Positions 1-5,553 of a DNA stretch of 6,681 bases are shown one piece after another. This DNA is from JBBDWZ01 sp050732575 (GTDB lineage: Bacteria > Gemmatimonadota > Gemmatimonadetes > Longimicrobiales > RSA9): the NCBI GenBank assembly GCA_050732575.1, contig JBOHRF010000287.1, positions 1 through 6,681 on the forward strand, given 5' to 3'. Below the pieces are notes generated by a model that was not told where the DNA came from, did not search any database, and saw only the letters and a list, made by a program, of their open reading frames with translations. The translations under genes were made by a program, and so were the position numbers. Within the stretch, counting starts at the first letter, position 1; every line of letters starts with the position of its first letter.

Positions 1-1
1 A

Positions 2-802
2 GAAGCCGATCATGACCTGAAGAAGCTCGGCCTGCAGCTCGATGTCCTGAAGATCCAGCACGTCAGCGATCGCGTGGGCTATTTGAAAGCGATGGGTGAG
101 AAGGCAACGGCCGAAGCGATCCGCGATGCAGAAATCGCCAAGGCCATGGCCCAGGCGCAGACCGCAAAGCAGCAGGCCGAATCGAAACAGCTGGCCGAAG
201 TAGCCAACGCGCAGGCCGCCACTGCGATCGCGGAAGCGCAGAATAATCTGCGCGTGCGCAAAGCCGAGCTGGGCCGTGAGGCGGAGACGGCCGAGCGTGT
301 GGCCAAAGCCGATGCCGAACGCGCGGAGGCCGTGGCGCGCACACAACTCGAAGCGCAGCGCGTGGAACTGGAGCGCACCCGTCTGCAAGCCGACGTGGTG
401 CAGGTGGCGGAAGCCAATCGCATGGCAGCAGAGGCACAGGCCAAAGCCGCGGCTGCACCCATCCTGGAGAACGGACGCGCACAGGCAGAAGCGCTGCGCA
501 TGCTGCTCATCGAGATCCAGAAGTCCGGCGAAGCAGGACTGCGCGTCTTCATTGCCGAAAAACTGCCCGCACTCCTGGGCAAAGCACTGGAAGCCATGCG
601 TGATGTCGAAATCGAGCGCGTGACCGTGGTGGACAGCGGCAGCGGTCACGGCGTGGCCACCGCAGCCACGCAGAAGGTCAACGCATCACTCGTCGCCCTG
701 CATCAGGTGGCCGGAGCGATGGGTCTGGATCTCGAGGAGTTCGTGCGCGGCTTGACCAAAGTGCCGGCCCAGGCCGCGTTGCCGGGAAAGAGTGACAAGT
801 GA
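2..802 (+). CDS. Flotillin/SPFH-family membrane scaffold protein, C-terminal part (5' end outside window)
   Basis: The frame is open from the first complete codon (base 2) to TGA at 800-802, giving 266 residues. It begins inside the protein with a DLKKLGLQLDVLKIQHVSD segment, which in flotillins (FloT/YuaG type) closes the SPFH/Band 7 domain, followed by GYLKAMGEK. A long Ala/Glu/Lys/Arg-rich coiled coil follows, with repeated AEA-type heptads (roughly residues 30-165). The C-terminal cap is typical of the family: LPALLGKALEAM, then IERVTVVDSGSG, then a Leu-rich tail ending LDLEEFVRGL. Flotillins oligomerise on the inner face of the membrane and organise membrane microdomains; this is family knowledge. 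The membrane hairpin and most of the SPFH domain would lie upstream of the window. A GTG at 74 is in frame, but it lies inside conserved sequence and is not the real start. The next gene is convergent, so this gene ends its transcription unit. Confidence 0.9.
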   Translation, partial: EADHDLKKLGLQLDVLKIQHVSDRVGYLKAMGEKATAEAIRDAEIAKAMAQAQTAKQQAESKQLAEVANAQAATAIAEAQNNLRVRKAELGREAETAERVAKADAERAEAVARTQLEAQRVELERTRLQADVVQVAEANRMAAEAQAKAAAAPILENGRAQAEALRMLLIEIQKSGEAGLRVFIAEKLPALLGKALEAMRDVEIERVTVVDSGSGHGVATAATQKVNASLVALHQVAGAMGLDLEEFVRGLTKVPAQAALPGKSDK

Positions 803-894
803 CACCCGCTGTTCCTAAATCCTGGCCCGACGTAGCCGGAACCATACAGGTGCGTCGCGACACGGAAACAAACAGGGCAAGAGCGCAGGATGTA

Positions 895-923
895 GGGCGA
901 AGGTGAGGGCGAGGGTAGTAGGG
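895..923 (+). other. G-tract cluster in intergenic gap, possible G-quadruplex
   Basis: Four GGG tracts occur at 895-897, 907-909, 913-915 and 921-923, separated by 9, 3 and 5 bases. They lie in the gap between the flotillin stop and the convergent Uma2 gene. The first loop is longer than the usual limit of 7, so folding is uncertain. The rest of 803-1009 shows no gene I can support. Confidence 0.25.
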
Positions 924-1009
924 ATTGCTGCAACTCTGCTGTCCAACGGATGTCGGCAGCGTGGCATGAACCGACCGTGGCAGGTTCAACATTTCTGCAG
1001 GTGGCCAGC

Positions 1010-1039
1010 GGGCCAGCTCTGGCCGAGTCGGCCTGGCCC
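1010..1039. terminator. GC-rich nested hairpin between convergent genes, possible bidirectional terminator
   Basis: GGGCCAG (1010-1016) is complementary to CTGGCCC (1033-1039). The loop contains a second stem, GGCCG (1021-1025) with CGGCC (1029-1033); its last base is shared with the outer stem, so the two would compete slightly. The hairpin is about 40 bases past the end of the minus-strand Uma2 gene and about 200 bases past the end of flotillin. No clear T-run follows on either strand, so intrinsic termination is only a possibility. Confidence 0.3.
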
Positions 1040-1078
1040 ATTCGCTCATAGACGTGACCGACGGGGGAGCAGTCCGCA

Positions 1079-1651
1079 TTACGGCAGGCCGATGAACAGT
1101 TTGGCGAGCGGCAGCCGAAAACCGGGGAGTACGTTCTCACCGTCGAGCGCTTCCGTCTCCCGCACCATGCGCGCAGAACCATCGGGACGATGCACCATGG
1201 CATATCCGGCGTCCGGGTAAATCACCCAAAGCAGACGCACACCCGCTTCGAGGTAGTCGCGGATTCGGCGCTGAAAGTCGCCTGGCTTGCGCAGGTTGGT
1301 CGGCGAATGGATCTCGACCGCAAGATCGGGCGGCGCATGGAATATGCCGTCGCCGTCCTCGGCTTCCACTTTCTCGGTGGTGAAGTACGCAATGTCCGGT
1401 GCGTACAAACGTTCACTATCATGAGGCAACGGCATTTTGCACCACACGTCGGCGAAAACCTCGCCGATACGCTGCGCGCGTGCATGTTCACGGATGATGG
1501 CCGAGACTTCAACGACCAGCCAGGAATGGCGGATCCTGGATCCCATCACCGGCACCAGCTGACCATTGACCAGCTCGTAGCCGGAGATGTCGTCGGGCAC
1601 GGGGATGAGCGGAACGTCCTCCGCTCGAATCTGACGCGGTTGCGTGACCAT
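1079..1651 (-). CDS. Uma2 family (DUF820) PD-(D/E)XK nuclease-like protein
   Basis: The 190-residue product has the usual length and motif order of the Uma2/DUF820 family: YELVNGQLVPV (residues 25-35, with Glu26), APDIAYF (84-90, with Asp86), PPDLAVEIHSPTN (107-119, with Glu113), then YLEAGVRLLWVIYPD (133-147) and an LDGENVLPGFRLPL tail (169-182). Family structures show a PD-(D/E)XK restriction-endonuclease-like fold, and Asp86 and Glu113 match the acidic catalytic positions. The helix before YLEAGVR often carries a conserved Lys, but here it reads DFQRRIRDY, with Arg only, so activity is uncertain. The biological role of this abundant family is poorly known; it is often multi-copy in the same genomes. 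The ATG at 1649-1651 is the only good start, and its Shine-Dalgarno sequence is weak. The gene is convergent with flotillin and divergent from the kinase fragment, so it is a single-gene unit. A longer plus-strand frame across 1190-1726 is an antisense shadow. Confidence 0.9.
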   Translation of the reverse strand: MVTQPRQIRAEDVPLIPVPDDISGYELVNGQLVPVMGSRIRHSWLVVEVSAIIREHARAQRIGEVFADVWCKMPLPHDSERLYAPDIAYFTTEKVEAEDGDGIFHAPPDLAVEIHSPTNLRKPGDFQRRIRDYLEAGVRLLWVIYPDAGYAMVHRPDGSARMVRETEALDGENVLPGFRLPLAKLFIGLP

Positions 1652-1678
1652 GGGCGCGAAGCTCGAGAAGTCTTCATC

Positions 1679-1707
1679 AATGTAGGCACAGGTAATTGCG
1701 CCTACAA
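1679..1707 (-). promoter_or_regulatory. Candidate promoter of the Uma2 gene overlapping an inverted repeat
   Basis: Reading the minus strand, TTGTAG (complement of 1702-1707) and TACATT (complement of 1679-1684) are separated by exactly 17 bases, placing a start of transcription about 20 bases before the Uma2 ATG. The inverted repeat TGTAGGC (1681-1687) / GCCTACA (1700-1706), with a 12-base centre, lies almost exactly on the two boxes. This arrangement fits an operator that would block RNA polymerase. The box matches to a sigma-70 consensus are moderate (3/6 and 4/6), and this phylum's promoter consensus may differ. Confidence 0.35.
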
Positions 1708-1780
1708 GCTGGCGTGCATCGAATGACCAGCGAATGCCAGAATGGGTCGTGTTTACACCCCTGTGGGGCGCGGCCTATCC

Positions 1781-1809
1781 TTGCATTTCTTCACTGCCAA
1801 TAGCAGTAT
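1781..1809 (+). promoter_or_regulatory. Weak candidate promoter upstream of the kinase fragment
   Basis: TTGCAT (1781-1786) and CAGTAT (1804-1809) are 17 bases apart and lie about 45 bases before the kinase ATG. Both boxes match sigma-70 poorly, so this is a location guess. The ATG at 1853 is preceded by GGTGG a few bases upstream, a possible ribosome-binding site. Confidence 0.15.
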
Positions 1810-1852
1810 CGGCCAGTTCTGCCGGCCGCTTCCTCGTTGTTAGCGGTGGACC

Positions 1853-2323
1853 ATGGACATTGTTGAGCAACTGAAGTCGGTTCTCTCAGATCGCTACGCC
1901 ATCGAGCGTGAGATCGGCGCTGGTGGCATGGCCACCGTCTACCTCGCCCGCGACCTGAAGCACAACCGCAAGGTCGCGCTCAAGGTGTTGCGTCCCGAGC
2001 TGGGCGCGGTGCTCGGCTCTGAGCGGTTCCTCACCGAGATCAATGTCACCGCCAACCTGCAGCACCCGCATTTGCTGCCGCTGTTCGATTCAGGTGAAGT
2101 CGACGGGCTGTTCTTCTACGTCATGCCGTACGTGGAAGGCGAGTCGCTGCGCGATCGACTCAGTCGTGAACGACAGCTTCCCGTGGATGAAGCGATCCGA
2201 ATTGCGGTAGCCGTGTGCGGCGCCCTCGATTATGCGCACCGGCACAACGTGATCCATCGCGATCTCAAGCCGGAGAACATCCTGCTGCACGATGGCCAAC
2301 CCATGGTGACCGACTTCGGCATT
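1853..2323 (+). pseudogene. Ser/Thr protein kinase (PknB/Hanks type), truncated after the DFG motif
   Basis: The first 157 codons are a clear Hanks-type kinase: Gly-rich loop IGAGGMATVY (residues 21-30), catalytic Lys44 in VALKVL, candidate helix-C Glu62, catalytic loop HRDLKPEN (135-142, with Asp137) and the metal-binding DFG (154-156). All residues needed up to this point are intact. Homology then stops dead after DFGI (base 2323): there is no activation segment, APE motif or rest of the C-lobe, and none of the long sensor region usual for these proteins. Such a product could not fold as a kinase. The frame continues by chance through 58 codons of unrelated, repeat-bearing DNA into the amidase. 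Either the gene was cut by a rearrangement next to the heptamer repeat at 2331, or a piece of a multi-copy kinase family was deposited here. A stand-alone function of the fragment seems unlikely. A true kinase-amidase fusion is argued against by the signal peptide and ribosome-binding site of the downstream gene. Confidence 0.85.
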
Positions 2324-2330
2324 AACGCGA

Positions 2331-2343
2331 GACGCGTGACGCG
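2331..2343. repeat. Heptamer repeat, GTGACGC orientation, at the kinase breakpoint
   Basis: GACGCGTGACGCG begins 8 bases after the last kinase codon. It is a perfect 13-base reverse complement of the array downstream, for example 2455-2467, and also pairs in two further registers shifted by 7. Together they flank the roughly 100-base spacer before the amidase. Confidence 0.6.
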
Positions 2344-2367
2344 ATTACCTCGGCCGGCTGTCCCGCA

Positions 2368-2396
2368 TTGGTTGGCCAATTGTCCCATGCTACGTA
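2368..2396 (+). promoter_or_regulatory. Weak candidate promoter of the amidase gene
   Basis: TTGGTT (2368-2373) and TACGTA (2391-2396) are 17 bases apart, and TG precedes the second box with one base between, as in an extended -10. The first box overlaps ATTGG-N4-CCAAT (2367-2380), a small inverted repeat. Consensus matches are poor. If real, the leader would be about 95 bases and contain the heptamer array. Confidence 0.2.
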
Positions 2397-2419
2397 CTGC
2401 GCCTACCCGCAGTGGCTTT

Positions 2420-2431
2420 GACCGCGCGGTC
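2420..2431. repeat. 12-base perfect palindrome upstream of the amidase
   Basis: GACCGCGCGGTC is identical to its own reverse complement and is followed closely by a second CCGACCG half-like element. It could be a dimer-binding operator, but short GC palindromes are common in DNA of this composition. Confidence 0.25.
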
Positions 2432-2446
2432 CCGACCGCCGATTTT

Positions 2447-2483
2447 ACGCGTCCCGCGTCACGCGTCACGCGTCACGCGTCAC
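2447..2483. repeat. Tandem heptamer array (ACGCGTC), about five units
   Basis: Five consecutive 7-base units run from 2447 to 2481, followed by a partial AC. Units 1, 3, 4 and 5 are ACGCGTC and unit 2 is CCGCGTC. The array ends 14 bases before the amidase ATG and just before its ribosome-binding site, so it is inside any amidase leader. Each junction holds the palindrome ACGCGT. Shorter copies occur in other gaps of the window. Confidence 0.85.
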
Positions 2484-2487
2484 TAAC

Positions 2488-2492
2488 AGGAA
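2488..2492 (+). promoter_or_regulatory. Ribosome-binding site that fixes the amidase start
   Basis: AGGAA ends 5 bases before the ATG at 2498. Together with the signal peptide that follows, it supports 2498 as the start, not the far-upstream ATG at 1853 that shares the frame. Confidence 0.6.
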
Positions 2493-2497
2493 CGCCG

Positions 2498-4201
2498 ATG
2501 AAACCGCTCATCTACGCAGTTGCGCTCACGTTCGTGAGCTCGCCAGCGCTCCTGGCGCAAACACCCGCAGCACGCCCTCATTTCAACGTCGTGGAAGCGA
2601 CCATTCCCGAGCTGCAGGCCGCGCTGGCCGGCGGACGCGTCACATCGCGTGAGCTCGTGCTTGCCTACCTGGCGCGCATCGCGATGTACGATCGCACCCT
2701 GCGCGCAGTGATGAGCGTGAGCCCAACTGCGCTCGCGGAAGCCGACGCACTCGATCGCGAACGCGCGCAGCGTCGCCTGCGCGGACCACTCCACGGCATC
2801 CCGATCGCGCTCAAGGACAACATTCACACGACCAACATGCCGACCACCGGCGGCGCGCTCGCGTTCAAGGGAATGGTGCCACCGTACGCGGCTACGCTCA
2901 CGAAGAACCTCGAGGCGAGCGGCGCCATCATCATCGCGAAGACGGCATTGACCGAGCTGGCCAATTGGGTGGCCGGTGGGCCGACACCCATGCCCGGCAA
3001 CTACAGTTCAGTTGGTGGTTACGGCATGAACCCTTACGATCCACGGCCCGATCCGCGACCCGGGTTCAACGACGGGCGTCCCGTGCTCGGCACTGGCGGC
3101 TCGAGCTCCGGCGTCGGTACTGCCGTGAGTTTCTGGGCGGCCAGCGTGGGCACGGAAACATCGGGATCCATTCTGAGTCCATCGAATCAGAACATGTTGG
3201 TGGGCATCAAGCCGACCGTCGGCCGCGTCAGCCGGTATGGCGTGATTCCCATCACGGCGGACCAGGACACGCCGGGACCCATGACGCGCACGGTCACGGA
3301 TGCCGCGATCGTGCTGGGCGCGCTCGAAAGTGCGGCGCCCGATCCCAATGATCCGGCAACGCGCACGTGCACGCCGCCACCCAATCGCGACTACACACCC
3401 AACCTGCAGCGTGACGCGCTGAGAGGCGCGCGCATCGGGATTCCGCGCGCGTTTTTCTACGATACCGTGCGTGTGCCCGGCAGGCCCAATCCAGTTGGTG
3501 GCCTCAACAACGCACAGTCGGCGCTGATGGCGGAAGCCATCGAAGTGCTCCGGAAGGAAGGTGCAGTCCTCGTCGATCCGGCCAACATACCGAGCATCCT
3601 GGCCAGGGACTCGGCCAGCAATTACGTGCTCTGGGGCATTTGCAGCGGCGTCGACAATCGCAAAGGACGCGATGGCAACTGCTCGATCGATTTCAAGTAT
3701 GGCATGAAGCGGGACTTCAATGCCTGGCTGGCCACACTCGGCACGACATCGACCATCAAGACACTCACCGATTTGCGCTATTTCAATCTGAACAACGCGC
3801 CCAACGGCGCCATCAAGTACGGCCAGTCACAGCTCGACATCTCCGATGAGATGGACCTGGTTGCCGATCGCGCGCGCTACGAGGCGGATCGCAAGAAGGA
3901 CATCGAGTTGGCTGGCACGTTAGGCATTGCCGAGGTCATGCAGGCGCAGCGCCTCGATGCGCTGTTATTCCCGGGGGCAAATGGCGCTGCTATTGCCGCG
4001 CGGCCCGGATATCCCACCATCATCGTGCCCTTCGGCCGCGTGCCCAACGCACCGGTACCGGCATTTCCTGCAGGATTCAATGCTCAGCCTGCTCCCTTCG
4101 GCGTCAGCTTCACCGGACTGGCTTGCAGTGAGCCACGTCTGATCCAGCTGGCGTACGCGTTCGAGCAAGCGACCAGGCGACGCGTGCCGCCGCCCCAATA
4201 G
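2498..4201 (+). CDS. Exported amidase (amidase signature family)
   Basis: This 567-residue enzyme belongs to the amidase signature family, which hydrolyses C-N amide bonds with a Ser-cisSer-Lys triad. Visible motifs are GPLHGIPIALKDNI (residues 97-109, catalytic Lys106), GTGGSSSG (198-205, holding the cis-Ser) and GTETSGSILSPS (218-229, nucleophile Ser224), then the conserved stretch GIKPTVGRVSRYGVIP. The spacing from the first Ser of GGSSSG to Ser224 is 22, slightly shorter than the 24 of FAAH-type members. The N-terminus MKPLIYAVALTFVSSPALLAQ is a signal peptide with likely cleavage after Ala20, so the enzyme acts outside the cytoplasm; this excludes a GatA role in tRNA amidation. Four Cys are present (291, 382, 395, 543), and 382/395 might form a disulfide. 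The substrate is unknown; peptide or aryl/acyl amides are possible. The frame is continuous with the kinase remnant upstream, but the start at 2498 is well supported. The M23 gene follows after 128 bases and could be co-transcribed. Confidence 0.92.
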   Translation: MKPLIYAVALTFVSSPALLAQTPAARPHFNVVEATIPELQAALAGGRVTSRELVLAYLARIAMYDRTLRAVMSVSPTALAEADALDRERAQRRLRGPLHGIPIALKDNIHTTNMPTTGGALAFKGMVPPYAATLTKNLEASGAIIIAKTALTELANWVAGGPTPMPGNYSSVGGYGMNPYDPRPDPRPGFNDGRPVLGTGGSSSGVGTAVSFWAASVGTETSGSILSPSNQNMLVGIKPTVGRVSRYGVIPITADQDTPGPMTRTVTDAAIVLGALESAAPDPNDPATRTCTPPPNRDYTPNLQRDALRGARIGIPRAFFYDTVRVPGRPNPVGGLNNAQSALMAEAIEVLRKEGAVLVDPANIPSILARDSASNYVLWGICSGVDNRKGRDGNCSIDFKYGMKRDFNAWLATLGTTSTIKTLTDLRYFNLNNAPNGAIKYGQSQLDISDEMDLVADRARYEADRKKDIELAGTLGIAEVMQAQRLDALLFPGANGAAIAARPGYPTIIVPFGRVPNAPVPAFPAGFNAQPAPFGVSFTGLACSEPRLIQLAYAFEQATRRRVPPPQ

Positions 4202-4254
4202 TGATGAGTCGGAGCTTACTCGATGTTTATCCGCGCGTGGGACCGAGAGCCGAG

Positions 4255-4266
4255 GTCACGCGTCAC
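4255..4266. repeat. Short heptamer repeat copy, GTCACGC orientation, upstream of the M23 gene
   Basis: GTCACGCGTCAC is one full unit plus five bases, in the same orientation as the array before the amidase. It lies in the 128-base gap between the amidase stop and the M23 start. The rest of the gap has no clear terminator or promoter. Confidence 0.55.
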
Positions 4267-4329
4267 TCTGGAACAAACCCGCCAGCCCGACGTACGATCG
4301 ACGCCCCCCGATCACCTCGGCAGGTCGAC

Positions 4330-5478
4330 ATGCCGATGCGACGGTCATTGTTGTTGCTGTTGATCATTCCCGGCGCGTGCACGCTCGGGGAGGCTCGAAC
4401 CATCCTCAATGCACCCACCACCACGCGCAGTACTCCACACGACCATTACGAGCAACAGAACCAGTTGGACGCGCGCATGGCCAGCTGGCGGGATGCAGCC
4501 CGACGCGCACTGCGCGAGCGGCTCGCTCTCGAGCCATCGTTTCGCGAGTTCGTGTACTTCGATGGCCAGACACCATCGGCTGTTGGTTATCGCTTGACTC
4601 TACAAGGCGGACAACGCGTGAGCGTGTTATACCGCAGTGTGAGTGGCAGCCAGGGCGCCCTGTTTGCCGATGTGTTCCAGGAGATGGAGCCGCCCAGTGC
4701 CATGTTTCGGCACACCTACAGCCCTCGTGCCGATGCGGACAGTTTCGACTTCCAGGCCGGCGCCGCTGGCGAATACGTGATTCGTCTGCAGCCTGGACTG
4801 GACCGGCACGGCCTGGTCGAAGTCGCGGTACTCGCCGCCGCCGGTCTGACCTTCCCGGTAATGGGCTCGAGTCTGCGCGCCGTAGGCAGCTGGTTTGGTG
4901 CCGCGCGTGATGGCGGCGCGCGCCATCACGAGGGCCTCGACATCTTCGCGCCCCGCGGCACCACCGTAGTGGCCGCGGCGGCCGGTACCATTACCAGCGT
5001 GCAAAGCAATTCCGTTGGCGGGCGCGTAGTCTGGCAACGCGATGATGCGCGCAATCTGCTCTACTACTACGCCCACCTCAATGCACAATTGGTAGCGGCC
5101 GGCGACCGCGTCAAAGCAGGCGACCGCATCGGCACCGTCGGCAACACAGGCAATGCTTCCGCCGCACGGCCGCACCTGCACTTCTCCATCTACCAGCCCG
5201 GCATGATCGCGCTGGATCCCAAACCGTTCCTTCACGCCGTAGTCAGTGACTCGCTCGTCGCGGTTACCGTAGACCTGGCTCGCCTGGGCACATGGGCTCG
5301 CATTGCCGACAGCAGCGCAGCCCTGCGCAGCTCGCCCCGCGACGATGCAGCCCTGCAACGAGAGCTGGCCGCAGGCACGAAAGTGCGCCTGATTGGCGCG
5401 CTCGCCGCCTGGCACCGTGTCGAGCTGGAAGACGGAACCGTCGGTTTCGTGGGCGGCTGGCAGATCGCACAGCAGTGA
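4330..5478 (+). CDS. M23 (LytM-type) zinc metallopeptidase, probable lipoprotein, with C-terminal SH3-like domain
   Basis: From ATG 4330 the product has 382 residues. It starts MPMRRSLLLLLIIPGAC, a signal sequence with a candidate lipidated Cys17; the lipobox has Pro at -3, which is atypical. Residues about 70-170 are beta-rich and resemble a prepeptidase C-terminal-like sandwich (tentative). The M23 domain spans about 175-305: HEGLD gives zinc ligands His200 and Asp204, YYYAHL gives His249, and PHLHF gives catalytic His282 and zinc ligand His284, so the full active site is present. GDRVKAGDRIGTVGNTGN is also typical of the fold. Residues about 321-380 (WARIADSSAALRSSP to VGFVGGWQI) look like a bacterial SH3 domain, often used to bind the cell wall. 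The expected role is cleavage or remodelling of peptidoglycan peptide bridges in the periplasm. The frame extends upstream to GTG 4201, but those 43 residues are not signal-like and include the heptamer repeat, so 4330 (or 4336) is preferred. A 262-codon minus-strand frame inside it is a shadow. Confidence 0.9.
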   Translation: MPMRRSLLLLLIIPGACTLGEARTILNAPTTTRSTPHDHYEQQNQLDARMASWRDAARRALRERLALEPSFREFVYFDGQTPSAVGYRLTLQGGQRVSVLYRSVSGSQGALFADVFQEMEPPSAMFRHTYSPRADADSFDFQAGAAGEYVIRLQPGLDRHGLVEVAVLAAAGLTFPVMGSSLRAVGSWFGAARDGGARHHEGLDIFAPRGTTVVAAAAGTITSVQSNSVGGRVVWQRDDARNLLYYYAHLNAQLVAAGDRVKAGDRIGTVGNTGNASAARPHLHFSIYQPGMIALDPKPFLHAVVSDSLVAVTVDLARLGTWARIADSSAALRSSPRDDAALQRELAAGTKVRLIGALAAWHRVELEDGTVGFVGGWQIAQQ

Positions 5479-5491
5479 CGCGTGACGCGTC
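5475..5491. repeat. Heptamer repeat, GTGACGC orientation, overlapping the M23 stop codon
   Basis: Two full units GTGACGC (5475-5488) plus GTC begin one base before the TGA of the M23 gene, so the stop codon is inside the repeat. The orientation is opposite to the copy at 4255, so the M23 gene is bracketed by inverted copies. Confidence 0.6.
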
Positions 5492-5517
5492 CCTGATTTC
5501 TCGCTCGTTCGCCACTT

Positions 5518-5546
5518 TGTCGCAAACTGCCAGTCCTATGTCGCAA
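5518..5546. repeat. 8-base direct repeat spaced 21 bases, upstream of the RHS frame
   Basis: TGTCGCAA occurs at 5518-5525 and again at 5539-5546, starting 21 bases apart, or two helical turns. Such phasing is seen in tandem activator sites, but two copies of an 8-mer is thin evidence. Confidence 0.25.
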
Positions 5547-5553
5547 TCGGTGA

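Noticed and set aside
1190..1726. Plus-strand frame of 178 codons
   Set aside because: It is antisense to the Uma2 gene, and its translation has no recognisable motif, while the minus strand has the full family motif series.
2634..2645. Further heptamer-like match inside the amidase
   Set aside because: It reads as ordinary coding sequence (GRVTS) and has a single unit, so it is within chance expectation for this base composition.
1853..4201. Single 782-aa kinase-amidase fusion gene
   Set aside because: The kinase part lacks everything after DFG, the linker is repeat-bearing non-domain sequence, and the amidase has its own AGGAA site and signal peptide at 2498.
4201..4329. Extended N-terminus of the M23 protein from GTG 4201
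   Set aside because: It overlaps the amidase stop by one base and would put 43 non-signal residues, including repeat-derived sequence, ahead of a good signal peptide at 4330.
4627..5415. Minus-strand frame of 262 codons
   Set aside because: It is a GC-rich shadow of the M23 gene; the plus strand carries the complete M23 active site.
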